The translations under genes and the position numbers were made by a program. From NCBI GenBank assembly GCA_033297075.1, contig MU858231.1:1-64000 (forward strand): a DNA stretch of 64,000 nt, in the 5' to 3' direction. This DNA comes from Rhypophila decipiens. Taxonomy: Eukaryota > Ascomycota > Sordariomycetes > Sordariales > Naviculisporaceae. A model generated the notes under the pieces. The model was not told the origin of the DNA and made no database searches. It worked only from the letters and a program-made list of their open reading frames with translations. Positions 52,088-63,185 of the stretch are shown here, piece after piece (the first letter of the stretch is position 1; each line of letters begins with the position of its first letter).

Positions 52088-53404
52088 TCAGATATCAGCA
52101 ATCTTGATCACAGGCTTCCGTCCATCTATCTTTAGGCTTCCAGCTTCGAACCCAGACAAAGTCTGACTGAGGGCCTCCCAGCCTTGACCGTCCATGACAG
52201 TGTATGTGTCCAGGGGTTTGAGATTTCCTGCAACGAGATGTTTCTGAAAGAGTTCGACAAGGGCTTCACACTTTTGGGTGATTTCGTTCCCGATGGGGGT
52301 GCTGGTCTTGCCGAGTTGGCCGAATTGCACTCGGTAGGTGGTTATTCCTTGGGGAGTTTTGATGTCGGACCTGCGAGGAGAAATCATGTCAGAACTAGGA
52401 CAGTCAACTGAGAGAGTCAATCAGTGGAAGAGGATACGGACCAATCGTCGACGGTACTAAAGTACTTCGCCCCCGACGAGGTGTTTGCGATCTCGTCAAG
52501 TGCTCGGAGCGAGAGGTTGGAAGACTGAGCGCTGGCGTCAAATACGCGGGCAAATCGTCCGCCGCCGGTAATGCGCTCAATCATGCCCAGCTGCTCGTCG
52601 ATTGGAGCGCGGTTGTCGAATGTTGCCTCTGCGCCGGCTTTCTGGGCAATCTGCGTCAAGAATCACAAGATTAGCACACCGTTTCAACGAACATATGCTA
52701 AATGCATACACGATCAGTTGGGAGTGGAAAGGGACTTACCGCAGCCTTGGAAGCCGAACACGACGCAGCGACTTTATACCCACCCAACTTGCCAAGCTGA
52801 ACAGCAAACTGTCCAACCGAGCCGCTCCCGCCCATCACAATAAGCCACTCATCCTTTGATAGCACCTTGTCACTTCCCGAAACAGGAAGTTCAACCTTTA
52901 AACCCTCGGTCAGCCCCAGGCCAGATGTAAGGAGCCCTGCACCGACGGTAGCTCCCTGCTCGAGCTTCTTCTCATCCAGTGCGTCATCTCCGGTGTGAGT
53001 TCTAAGGATCCAGTTCTCATTGACCAGGAACGATTCTTGAAAGGGCGAGAATTCGTTGATTCCGATTGGTACGCAGCCAATGACGATGTCGCCTTCTGAG
53101 ATTTTGCTTGTCTCTGGGCCGACGGATAGGACCACGGCGCAGAAATCAGAGCCGGTGACGGCTGGGAAGGATTGGATTAGGAGGCCGGTTTGGTGCATTA
53201 TCGGGTCTCTGTTCGAATGCAAGTTATTAGTCTTGATGCTGGCGATTTGTTGTGTTATGATGCCAAGACTTACACTGGGTTGAGACCGACATAGAGCGTC
53301 TTGACAAGAGCTTCGTTCGGGCCCGGGGTTGGCCGGACGATGTTATCGACGACGGTATATGGCTTTCCGGGGCCCTCGATGGTGATTCCTGTTTGGGTGG
53401 CCAT
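52088..53404 (-). CDS. toxD-like MDR enoyl/quinone reductase
   Basis: Four exons (53404-53274, 53208-52740, 52650-52442, 52370-52088) give 363 aa in phase. Introns 2 and 3 are about 70-90 nt, and the third has a GTCCGT donor. The start is a GroES-like fold (GLNPVDPIMHQTG, TGSDFCAVVLSVG), followed by a Rossmann NADPH site (GGSGSVGQFAVQLGKLGGYK). The catalytic-zinc cysteines of alcohol dehydrogenases are absent, as in zinc-free medium-chain reductases. Close fungal relatives include toxD-like and trans-acting enoyl reductases of polyketide pathways. Its position 1.2 kb from the P450 (tail-to-tail, tRNA between) may or may not be functional. Confidence 0.9.
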
Positions 53405-54602
53405 TTTTATTGTTGTAACAATGATACGATCTCAGTGGGGTAAGGTGCTGATTGTTGAGTTTTTCAGATGGAGTGTTGTTCACGGTGAAGGCAAGTGAAA
53501 CGACATGTGTTGTTCACAACCAATGGGGCACAAAAGAGAGAACTATGAACTGATATCGCGAGTTTATGATAGCTGTCGTTGAATTATACCCCGCACGAAA
53601 ATACACCTCACAAATCATGCCATAAGGCTCCTAAGGATTTCGTAAGCTGCAACCATCAGTAAGAACCATGCTGGGCATCGGCTTTATGCCTGTCCTGCAC
53701 AATCTGATTGGTGGGTGGGATGTAGCTCGATGGCTTCATGGTCTGGAACACCCTTTAACGCCGAACAATGATCAAGCCACAGTGTAGATGCAAGCTTCAG
53801 CTCCGGGTTGAACCGTCAGCCCCCCGCCTTTGTTCTGGCTGGCTCGGCGTTAATGTTTGTCCGATGGCGATTGACGAGAATTGCGTCAAATAACAATCAG
53901 CGGTTATTTTTCATTGGGCCAGAAAAAGACGTAAGGAGAAACTGTGTTTAATATTTACTTACATGCTTTCTTGCAACAAAGGGAGCGAGTACGGTTGACC
54001 GGTGAACGACTTTAACCTTAGCTAACCCCCATGAAACTTGACAACAATACTATCACCCTAGACCGAACTCGATTAAACCCAAAGCTCAAAACGAAACCCA
54101 CTGTCGCGAGAGCATCGGCATGCGTTCCTTTCCGTCCTCCTCCTCGTTGTGCGGATGTACCGGTAGAGCTTGAAGGTGTGATGATATATAAGGGGTAGTT
54201 GCTTGGCGGCAACTACGGATTCGTTTTTGTGCGTCACAGAAGGTCACCACCCGACAGGACCCCTCAGGCTCAGGAGACGATGGCGTTTTCAGCCACTGAT
54301 ATTCAGGCACAGCCACCACAAGGAACGGAAAGTGTGGCCCCAAGTACCTCTTCCAAATCTGCCAGCTGCAAGCCGGTATGGCTGCGCCTTCGCTGCGCCT
54401 TCGTTGCCCGAGGATCAGGACACCCCATTTTATGGCGGTAAAATGGGGTCTGAAAATCAGACATATAATGCCACTACTGCTAGTCTTTAAGGAGTTATCG
54501 CTTTCGTTCAAAAGCCCGATGAGAGTCTTCGACGGTCTTTTCAGCGTGCATTCAGCATACCGATAGTAGGATTTTCACACCCTATTATCAACCGTCGGAG
54601 CA
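53405..54602. other. intergenic region
   Basis: This holds the promoter of the reductase and the region upstream of the HeLo gene. A TATATAAG at 54185-54192 has no supported gene after it within the usual distance. Frames at 54086-54511 have no domain. Confidence 0.4.
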
Positions 54603-56402
54603 ATGGAACCTATCAGCCTGACACTCTCTGTCATTCCCCTATTCCACTCTTGCATCCAGTATTTTCAGCTCTTCAAGACTGCCGAATCTGCATCCTCGGA
54701 CATCCAAGTCCTTCTTTTCCAGCTCGACTGCCATCATGAGGATCTGAACATCTGGGGAGAAAAGCATGGCATATTCGACGGGACCGGCCCCCCTGTTCCA
54801 GTGCCAAAAGAAGTGTCTGACCGGTTAGAGACCGCCCTCGGTCTTTTGGAGTCTCTATTCAAAGATTCCCATGCTCTACGTGAGCGCTATGGTATCGTTC
54901 AGTCCAACGACGCCTCAGAAACAACGACAGCCCAGGATGCCTCCTTTCCCAGCTCGGCAGGTCTGCGCCGGCTTAACTGGTTCAAAAACAAGTATAACAA
55001 GTCAAACCTTGGCACGGAGCCCAAAGAGCAGTCAGCAAGACCACCACTCAGCCTACTGTCCAGAACACGATGGGCAATTTCGGACAAAGACAAATTCGAA
55101 GGACTGATCCAAAAGATTGGCCAGATCGTGGGACAAGTTCAGAAGATACTGCCCGTCCCGGATGAGTTCCGCAACCAGACAGCTCTGCAGGATATTTTCC
55201 CTCTCATCACAAATCTCTCACGCCTCAGGCTATACCAAACCGCGTGCGCGAGTATCCGACCCGCTTGGTCGAATTCTGCAAGCGGCTTGATCATCGCCTC
55301 AGAAGCCGCATCCGTTCGCGGGCCAGGAACGATATCGCACTGGGTTGAGCAGGTGGCTGATGGGGCATCACAACTCGAACACAATGGCAACCCATTGGAG
55401 CGCCAAGGTGGAGCAGAATCCAACAACAACGCACAGTCAAATCAAAAACAACTCGACGAGTCTCCAGGATTCACGATCCAGTACACATTCAAGTGGAGCT
55501 TCTGGTTCGCGTTTATGCCAAGCTGTCCTTCTTTGTCTTTAAGTCTTTCGTGCGCTACAAAGTTCTTTGAAATCAATCAAGGCTGTCCAGCATTTATCAG
55601 CGAGACGGATAAGACCAAAAGATGGGGACTTGGACCGAAAATCAAACGTACTCTCAAAGACCCGAATCCGCAGAAATTCCAGGACACACTGGACAAAATT
55701 TCAAATATCTCCTCCGAGTTGCAGGAGAAATTGGGGGATTTACTCGACCCCATCACTGCCAGCCTGGGGCCTCAGAGTGACTTAAAATTGCACATCTACT
55801 GCCCTCCCTGCCGCTGTGCTGTTCGGACGGCCTTGATTCTTTGCCGGCAGGGCATGGTTAATAGCAGCAACAGCTTAGTCAGAATCGACGAAAGGATCCC
55901 CAGTACATGCTGCGAGGGACAACACATAGCGGAGCGCCTACAAAGCTTTATAGACACCATCAATGCATACGATATGGGACACCTGCAGCAACGTGGGGAT
56001 TTGGCCTGGTGGGGAAATATGCTATATGTCGACAAAGAATGGATCGAAAATCGCATCTACGCTCTCGAGTTGGAACTTTACGATAACGAAGTTCATGAAG
56101 ACCGTCATGAGAACTTTCAAAGCTTCCTCACTGATATCGATCAAGGTGAGAACCTCGATTCAGTTGTCTTGGTAGAAGCGACCAGCGGTGCCTGGATTCT
56201 ACAAGCTGCGCCGTTCAGAAAGTCCCCTCGGATGCCGAAGGAGACTGAGGTTTACAATTACCGCCTGGATCTCTCATGGTACCAATTCGACAGTAAAAAC
56301 ATCTATCGAGGCACCTTTACTCCCAGTGACCTTGTATTTCCTTCCCAGGACAATCGGAAATCAAGAAAGCGGCTTAGAGAAGAGAACGAGGATACAGCTT
56401 GA
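54603..56402 (+). CDS. HeLo-domain protein
   Basis: This intronless gene encodes 599 aa. Residues 1-235 match the HeLo domain: a hydrophobic helical start (MEPISLTLSVIPLFHSCIQY), then LLFQLDCHHEDLNIWGEKHG, LLESLFKDS, and RWAISDKDKFEGLIQKIGQI. In HET-S and NLR partners this domain is the membrane-targeting cell-death effector. Here no NACHT domain and no recognisable amyloid motif follow. Residues 240-599 are a different region with several cysteines (IYCPPCRCAV, STCCEGQH) that I do not recognise, ending in a basic KSRKRLR stretch. It may act downstream of an NLR partner or in its own recognition system, which is inference. Confidence 0.8.
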   Translation: MEPISLTLSVIPLFHSCIQYFQLFKTAESASSDIQVLLFQLDCHHEDLNIWGEKHGIFDGTGPPVPVPKEVSDRLETALGLLESLFKDSHALRERYGIVQSNDASETTTAQDASFPSSAGLRRLNWFKNKYNKSNLGTEPKEQSARPPLSLLSRTRWAISDKDKFEGLIQKIGQIVGQVQKILPVPDEFRNQTALQDIFPLITNLSRLRLYQTACASIRPAWSNSASGLIIASEAASVRGPGTISHWVEQVADGASQLEHNGNPLERQGGAESNNNAQSNQKQLDESPGFTIQYTFKWSFWFAFMPSCPSLSLSLSCATKFFEINQGCPAFISETDKTKRWGLGPKIKRTLKDPNPQKFQDTLDKISNISSELQEKLGDLLDPITASLGPQSDLKLHIYCPPCRCAVRTALILCRQGMVNSSNSLVRIDERIPSTCCEGQHIAERLQSFIDTINAYDMGHLQQRGDLAWWGNMLYVDKEWIENRIYALELELYDNEVHEDRHENFQSFLTDIDQGENLDSVVLVEATSGAWILQAAPFRKSPRMPKETEVYNYRLDLSWYQFDSKNIYRGTFTPSDLVFPSQDNRKSRKRLREENEDTA

Positions 56403-56415
56403 ATTAAAGAGCCTT

Positions 56416-56524
56416 ATTCTTACGTAAACCTTTTGTGTCTTTTGCCTTCTCAGGCCCACGCGGCAATCCCCAATTGAAAGATCCACAATCAGACATAGTA
56501 CCATAGTCCACGAGTCCCCAGAGC
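56416..56524 (+). repeat. dispersed repeat, copy 2
   Basis: This is the second copy of the ~108-bp repeat at 43036-43143, same orientation, beginning 14 bp after the HeLo stop codon. It may supply part of that gene's 3' UTR. Confidence 0.75.
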
Positions 56525-56755
56525 ACTCCTCATTAATAAAGAGCCTTATATACTAGCTTCATGTACTACAGCCGCTGAGGAGCATATGAAGTGGGTTGGA
56601 TGAAGATCAAACAGGAACACTTTGAAAGGTTGATATTGTTAAACGCCACCTAGGGCGATTGTAGACTAAACGCTTCACCCTTATATACCCGCCTTGTCAT
56701 CCTTCGAAAGTATGGTAACCGCACATATTAATGACTGGACCGGTTGTTGAAAATC

Positions 56756-58378
56756 TTACTTCTTCTTAACCATGCAGGCCCTCACCAATGAAGTATCCTG
56801 CCAATTATTCCCATTCTTGGAAGGCACCTCGCTGAGCTCATAGGTCTGCGGATTGAACGATCCAGCGGACCAGCCCGTGTATCCAAGAAAGACATCGGCA
56901 TTTTGACTGTTACGCAAGACGAGTCAGTTTACATACTTGCTCTATACCCAAGTTCAACAGGCTCTGAGGAAAGAAGACTAAAATGCAGAACAAGGAGGCA
57001 CTTACTTGAGGAACTGAATCTGCTGACACAAATACTTCTGACAAGAAGCCGTATTCCCGCCTCCAGTCTCACTATTAATAGCCTGACGGTTGTTCTCCCG
57101 GAGCCAATTGGCAAGCGGCTCAAAGGCGGAACTAACATTGTCAGTGACGCATTCTGTGTGAGTGCCGGAGTTGTCAGAATCGAGATATTCTACCCATATG
57201 AGGTTAGCCCGTGGTATACGCATTCTAGCACACATGCAGGAAGGATATAAATGGCATACTATGAACGTCAAAGATAAGTCCATCAGTGCTTCCGTCGGGA
57301 TTCTTAACCTTGAGCAAGGCAGGTCCGCTCTTTGTTGGGAAAGCTTGCGCCGAGGTCCAGTCATTCCCTGGGATGAGGATCATCTGTGTCTTGGCGCCGG
57401 CGTTGCGGATCGCGGTTACGACGGCTTGGACTGTGTCGGCCCATTTGTCGATGTCGGGTACGTCGTGCGGCTATGATTCCAACGTGTCAGTGAGCTAGGG
57501 TGAAGCAGGTTCAGAGGTGTGCTACTCACCTCGTTCATAATCCCAAATGCCATCTTACTGTTGCTGGCGTATTTGCTGGCCAGTTGCGTCCACAGGCTGA
57601 CGAACTGCTCGTTGGATGGCCCGCCTTGTCCAATGATCTGGCCGTTCCATCGTGCATCTATGCAATCACATCCGGTCAGTCGACAGCCATCTTCTTGATA
57701 AGTCGAATGAGGGAAAACGAACAGTTGTGAATCTATCAGGGACTCAGCTTGTCAGTGTCATTCCTTTCCTTGGAGACAAACTTATGGCCGCGGTGACTCA
57801 CATCAATAACACAATAAGCCCCCGTCCTGAGACAAGCCTGGACCAATTGATCATATTTCTGCAGGTTCCCAGAGTCAAGATTGCCGCCGACTTTGTTGTT
57901 GACGAGGTACTGCCACCCAACTGGGAGACGGAACATGTTCCAGCCGTCGTCCTTGGCAAAGTGCTGCATTTGGCCGGGTCTTGAGGTCCAAGTGGGGAGG
58001 TTAGTAAGGCTTCCTCGTGTACAATGAGAAGCAAGGCTCATGCTTACCCATCTGCGCCACCGAGGTTCGATAGGGGAGGAGATATCTTTATTGTGTTACA
58101 TTCGCCCTGCCATTCAAAATGTCAACTTGGCCGTCTTTATTTCAGTACACTCCAGATTAGCATGATCGAACCTGAATGGAGCAACCAAAGTCAAAACCTG
58201 CAATGTTTGTGCCCACTAAACAGATGTCAGCACAGGTCCTTTGATATTCAGAGTGATACATACCAAACTGCACCCCAGTGGTGTTCCCAGCACGTTCAGA
58301 CAAGGGTAAAATCCCAGTCGGAGCCGCGACGGCGGAAGCGACCAACGCCAGAATAGCCGATAGATGCGAGATAGCCAT
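56756..58378 (-). CDS. GH5 (subfamily 5-like) endo-beta-1,4-glucanase
   Basis: Nine exons join in phase to 359 aa: 58378-58264, 58215-58172, 58106-58048, 57979-57802, 57732-57723, 57657-57530, 57470-57260, 57189-57006, 56906-56756. Exon 5 is only 10 nt. A signal peptide (MAISHLSAILALVASAVAA) leads straight into the catalytic domain without a cellulose-binding module. Family motifs include NIAGFDFGC, FRLPVGWQYLVNN, HNYARWNG and FDVHKYLDSDNSGTH. The acid/base is Glu178 in MNEPHD and the nucleophile is Glu289 in SETGGGN. The enzyme cuts internal beta-1,4-glucan bonds of cellulose by retention. Some acceptors (two AAG) are not ideal, but every join restores a conserved motif. Confidence 0.95.
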
Positions 58379-60092
58379 GGTTGAGGTAATGTGGTATTGT
58401 ATCCGGTCGGTAGTCAAAAATGCCAAGTTTCTAGGCGATCTCGGATCCGAAGAAAGGATGGCATGGCCAAGAGATCCGAACCACAGATCGAGAGAGATGA
58501 AGATGCATCTTATATCTTGGCAACAACGTCTTCTTGATCATGAACCGGGAACGACTTGACGTCAGTTCCAAATTGCAAATAATGCCGTAATTTGCCATGT
58601 AATGGAGTGAGTCGTTCGCGCTTGGGAAAATGCGAATTCGGAGGGAAATTCGGCGCCTTTTTGGGAACCACGGGCGAACCCATTGGTGCATTTTCATGCT
58701 CTCGGATGTCACCTGGACTCGCTGGCATTTCAAGCAGGAGAGGCGTAATGGGGATGTACTTAAGCCGAAACACAAACGATCCGGGGAAATCTGTTTTGGG
58801 ACGTGGAGACGGGATCGACCCTCCGGCCGGATATAAGCACGGGTCGAGATTTGGACCGGTGACTTGACCAACGGTAGTTGATCGTCAGTTCGTGATGCCA
58901 TCCCCGGGCCAAGCACTGCGAAGCATTGGATCGACTTAATATTGTGCATTTACCAAGTCTTGATGATGACCCTCCCTGGTAGGATTATGTCTTGGCTGTT
59001 TGCACACGAACTGCTCCGGCGTCGTAAAAGCCGAGCCAAATTCTTTAAAGTGACTCCCGAGACAAATTCTAGGTTGTTGAAGCAAAGACGGTGCGTTAAT
59101 TAATCCACTGAGGCAAGCATAACTCTATTATAATTAGTGTAACCTTATAAACGAGGTGAAGCTATTCCTAGTTCTCACGAAGGTTTATGACCAGGGTTAG
59201 GGTTATACACAACAAGCCCCACCCTTTCAATTTGGAGGTTTATTTGAACGAGAAAGAAAACAAAACAAAAAAAACTTGAAGAAATTTCACATCCTGAGGT
59301 TGACGACAACAACTTACCGATACCTCAGACTCTAGTATGCCTGACAATAAGAAACAAGCCTTGTTGAGATCCGTAGGCTATCGTGAGCTCCCTGCTTCCC
59401 CAAGAGCATGGCAGATTCTAGAATATGTGATGAAGCTGTGTTCAAAAGCCCAAACCACATTCATACGTTCTGTGTACACCACAGGATACCATGCAAGTTA
59501 TACAAGAACTTGCGTCTCGCTTGACTCCACATAATCCTACGTTAGCCCCTGAGGAATTGGATATAAGGCAGTATGGGATTAGTATCGTCTATCATTTGCT
59601 GCTTTGGATATACCTGGATCCATTGGTGAATCTGGTTATGAATAGAATTTACTCCGATGGTTCGCACGGTGAGTAAAGGAAAGGAAGAAATGGATAAAGA
59701 AAGAAAGAAAATGCGAAAGTCTAGATTCAAGATGGAGATGGACATTTCCTCCTTTTCTTCCTTCCGACGGTGCCACTCAACAATCGCAAACCGTGGGTAT
59801 GTCTCTGATATCTGTGGACTGTCATGGTGGACCAGCTTGGGCTTCTACCATAACAACGTTTGAGCCTGTAGCCTCGGCTTCTCTATCAAACCCTCCAGCC
59901 GAGGCGTGTCTGCCAGAAGGCTCAAGCGGGGCAAGCTCGAATGCTACTTGATACCTTGGCAAGGGCGGAAAGATGTGCCTGATAATACCAAGTGCATACA
60001 TGTATACTCGTCCGATATCCTCTATATCCAAGTGCCCCACCATACTTAGGCCAAAGTTTGAGCCCGAAAATTCGCAGCTGGTTGTGCGATGT
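58379..60092. other. gene-poor region
   Basis: This holds the GH5 promoter, then AT-rich sequence with a short GGGTTAGGGTTA at about 59194. A 65-codon frame at 59337-59534 and others have no domain. No gene is supported. Confidence 0.45.
58509..58515 (-). promoter_or_regulatory. TATA box of GH5 gene
   Basis: ATATAAG on the minus strand lies about 131-137 nt upstream of the GH5 ATG at 58378. Confidence 0.45.
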
Positions 60093-60192
60093 GGTTCGGT
60101 GGTGTAATGGTCCCATCGGAGTTGACAACATGTTCATTCGAAACGCGTGCTCCTTCAGGGAGCAAGATGTCGGTTCGACTCCGGCCCGGACA
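60093..60192 (+). tRNA. intron-containing tRNA-like gene, isotype unresolved
   Basis: An A box (TGGTGTAATGG, 60100-60110) and a perfect B box (GGTTCGACTCC, 60172-60182) lie 72 nt apart. The ends pair over six base pairs (GTTCGG/CCGGAC), and a 5-bp T stem GTCGG/CCGGC surrounds the B box. A nine-T terminator follows 22 nt downstream. The middle can form an anticodon stem (GGAG/CTCC) around a loop too large for a mature tRNA, suggesting an intron. I could not assign the anticodon, and the acceptor end has a possible mismatch. It may be a functional tRNA with an intron, or a tRNA-derived gene or pseudogene. Confidence 0.5.
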
Positions 60193-60214
60193 GTCAGCAA
60201 CCTGCCGCACTCTG

Positions 60215-60223
60215 TTTTTTTTT
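60215..60223 (+). terminator. Pol III terminator of the tRNA-like gene
   Basis: Nine consecutive T residues lie 22 nt after the 3' end of the tRNA-like sequence. Confidence 0.6.
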
Positions 60224-60288
60224 CTTTCCCTGCATGTTGCTTTTTTGCAGTGAAGTTCAAAAGATTCTCTTTTGGGACCCTTTTCAAG

Positions 60289-60694
60289 AGGATTCATACG
60301 TACACAACCACTTTTTCATACGTACACAACTTTCCCCGCATGGCAGCCGGCAAGAAAAAATAGCCTTTTCTCCTACAATAAGCCACCCTTTCATGGGTCC
60401 CAGCAATCAAGCCAAAACCACCACTACACCGGCGCAACTACACCTAACAGCGATGTGTTCAATTGACGGCGATGTGTTCAATTGACGGCGCTGTGTTCAA
60501 TTGGCGACGATGTTCAATTGACGGCAGTGTTCAATTGAGCGTTGTATTCGCGAGCAATTGTGGTCATGGGTGTTGACCCCGGAAAACGACTTTTTGTACG
60601 GAAAAGTGGGTTAGAAAAAGGTCAGCCGCCAGGCACTTGGCAGGTCCAGATTGTTGTGTACGTATGAAAAAGCGGTTGTGTACTTATGAATTCT
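60289..60694. mobile_element. MITE-like element with 10-bp TSD
   Basis: This 406-bp non-coding element has inverted terminal repeats of about 42 bp with three mismatches. The outer end reads AG(G/A)ATTCATA(C/A)GTACACAACC, and the motif CATACGTACACAAC occurs twice within the left end. It is flanked by a perfect 10-bp duplication CCTTTTCAAG (60279-60288 and 60695-60704). A 9-11 bp duplication with long inverted ends suggests a Mutator-like non-autonomous element. The interior holds a short tandem repeat. It sits about 97 bp after the tRNA-like gene. Confidence 0.88.
60449..60540 (+). repeat. imperfect 17-20 bp tandem repeat
   Basis: Five imperfect units containing TGTTCAATTGACGGC lie inside the MITE-like element. 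Confidence 0.8.
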
Positions 60695-60704
60695 CCTTTT
60701 CAAG

Positions 60705-61804
60705 TGGCGTGCCCTTGTATCCCAGCACACACCACGACACGCAAAAAGGACGCTGCACTCGGCTTCTGTTCATCTTTGTTACCATGTCAACAACCGTCCT
60801 TTAGGTGCAAACCTTCATCGTTAGGACCGGGGAAGGCCATCTCGCAACACACCATAGCAAGAGCAACGAGGCCCTAGTTAGTTGTTGCCAAGCGTCCCAA
60901 TAGGAGCAAACTAAAGCTGGGGATGCTGTACTCGAATTCCGGAGCCGAGGCATCTTGTAGGTTTGCACTAACCATGTTCCATGCAGTGGAACAACACACT
61001 ATGCACCCCGCGCTATTGCCAAGGGTCCTGCAGGTTTTCCGGGGAAGGAAGTTGGTTTCCTACTCTTTGGCAAACCACCATGGTGCAAGGAGAATTGGCA
61101 TCCAAGACTCTTTCCCATATTCTAAGGCTGGCATCCATGTGTGTTGCTAGTATGCCGAGGTCTTTGTAGATGGGTTTAACGGTTTGTACCGCGGCCAAGG
61201 GATTAGTTCACCTCATGATCAAACGTCGTATTCGTCCACAGATGGAGACATTTACACAACTGGACCTATGAATAGGAATAAGGTTATAAATTACCCCATA
61301 CACATTCGCAGCATAAGCTGTTAATGGTTTAGCGGCCCCAACGTCTAATGCACTCCTACCCTGAAACACGCCAGACTAGCCCCTTGGAGAATTCTTTTTT
61401 CAACGCCCAAGAAGGCTGGGCATTTCAAGATCGTCGCAGATCCCAGCTAAAGACGCCTCCAATCCCAATTAGGACTAGACCTCGGCATTGAATTGCGGGG
61501 GAGCGTTGGCGAAAACGAGGAAGAGTCCGAACCCAAATCAAGGGTGACATGATCCGCAGGGCTGGGACACCCAGGGGAGACCCAAGGTCCTTACCCCTCA
61601 GAAGGACGTTTTGTTTGCATTCTCACGACGAGATGCGATTCGCCGACTGTTTCAGCGCCAAGGTCAGCCTGGCTTAACTTTGAGAATGGCACAGTTGGCA
61701 CGCTAGTACCGAAATGGAATTTGTCGCGAAACATGCCACGGTGGATTGTTCGCGATGCCTTTCGTGATGTCTTGATCATGGTGTTGAGTTTCGAGTCCGA
61801 CTTG
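60705..61804. other. intergenic region
   Basis: This runs from the right flank of the MITE-like element to the cutinase promoter. No supported gene. Confidence 0.45.
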
Positions 61805-61811
61805 TATATAA
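61805..61811 (+). promoter_or_regulatory. TATA box of cutinase gene
   Basis: TATATAA lies 155 nt upstream of the cutinase ATG, with a C/A-rich leader between them. Confidence 0.55.
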
Positions 61812-61965
61812 CATGGCCTTCGAACCTCGATATGTCCAATTCTTAACACCATCATCACCATCATCCTCTGCATCCAGTCTCCAGTCCTCAAAAGCCCACC
61901 TTCATCCAGTTCTCTCCACGCAAAAGCCGGCCTTTTCCAGCTTATCAACCATCTCAACCTTCAAA

Positions 61966-62714
61966 ATGAAGACCTTTGCCGTTACCGCCCTCCTCGCCGC
62001 CCTGGCCGCCGCCAGCCCCGTTGACATCGAGGCCCGCCAGCTCTTTGGCAGGGTCGGCTCAACCGCCACCGAGTTCACTGACTCCCGCACCTGCCCCCCG
62101 GTCATCATGCTCTTCGCCCGCGGCTCCACCGAGATCGGCAACATGGGCACCGTCTGCGGCCCGCCCACCGGCACCGGCCTCAAGGACATCTTTGGACGTG
62201 ACACCATCGCTGTCGAAGGCGTCGAGTACGCCGCCCTGCTCTCGACCAACTTCCTCCCCGGCGGCGCTGACCTCCTCGGCATCCGCGAGATGAAGCGCCT
62301 CATTGAGCGTGCCAACACCCGATGCCCCGGCTCCAAGCTCGTCGTCGGCGGATACTCCCAGGGCGCTGCATTGACCCATCGCGCTGTTGAGGATCTCCCC
62401 CAGGCGCAGAAGGATCAGATTGTTGCTGCTTTTACTTTTGGTGATACTCAGAAACAGCAGGTTAGTACTACAAATCAGACCTTGGGCAAAATGGATATGG
62501 GGGGCTAACACAGAGATCATCACAACAGGACAACGGACAGATTCCCAACTTCCCCAGAGAGAAGACCATCATCATCTGCAACGTTGGCGATCTGGTTTGC
62601 TCTGGCACTCTGACTCTCTTGGCCCCTCACTTTACCTATGGAAGCCGCGCCGATGAGGCTGTTGCCTTCATCGCCGGACGCCTGCGCGCCGCTGGTATCC
62701 AGCCCCGCAAGTAA
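61966..62714 (+). CDS. cutinase (carbohydrate esterase family 5)
   Basis: Two exons (61966-62460 and 62529-62714) are separated by a 68-nt intron with a GGCTAACAC branch site. They give 226 aa, close to the usual cutinase length. I chose the ATG at 61966, which starts a signal peptide (MKTFAVTALLAALAAAS); the frame upstream is leader sequence. The alpha/beta-hydrolase triad is visible: Ser131 in GYSQG, Asp186 in VGDLVC and His199 in PHF. Cys43, Cys120, Cys182 and Cys189 sit where the two family disulfides form. Secreted cutinases hydrolyse cutin and other polyesters or small esters, here probably plant cuticle. Confidence 0.96.
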
Positions 62715-63185
62715 AGGACACATGGTTGTCTTCCACTGCAGGTTGATATTCGGCTAGCTGGAGACTGGCTCTTGATGAAGTGATGACTCTTGTACATAGG
62801 ATGCATGGCTGGGCTGGGCTAGCAGGAGGACTGGGTTCTTGAGGACACGATGATGATTTTGTACATACGACGACGGATGATGAATGGTGGCATTGAATGC
62901 CGGGATGCGGGCTGATTGAGTTTGTATATATGGGGCTCACTCACCCCTTTCAGGGACGTTGCTGAGCAATGCTAAGTTGTACATACTTGGTGGCAATAAA
63001 AGGCTTGGCTGGAAGTTTCTCACTCATGACCGTGATTCTTGTAACAAGGTGATTGCAACAATGGAACCGACAATGGAACCGGCCCTTTTTGAAAGAGTAA
63101 CCGGTAACTGGTGGACGGCAGAGTTCATTTTGCCACCAATGCCCAGCGAGCCGGTTTGTTCTTTCGAAACCTCAGCCAACGATCT
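62715..63185. other. 3' intergenic region between convergent genes
   Basis: Shared 3' flank of the cutinase and the AAA gene. A plus-strand frame at 62959-63288 has no domain and runs antisense into the AAA gene. Confidence 0.4.

Noticed and set aside
59194..59206. Telomere-like GGGTTAGGGTTA
   Set aside because: Only about two units, far from any array; too short to mean a telomere or an interstitial telomeric repeat. A similar short run at about 33603 is inside the MITE-like element.
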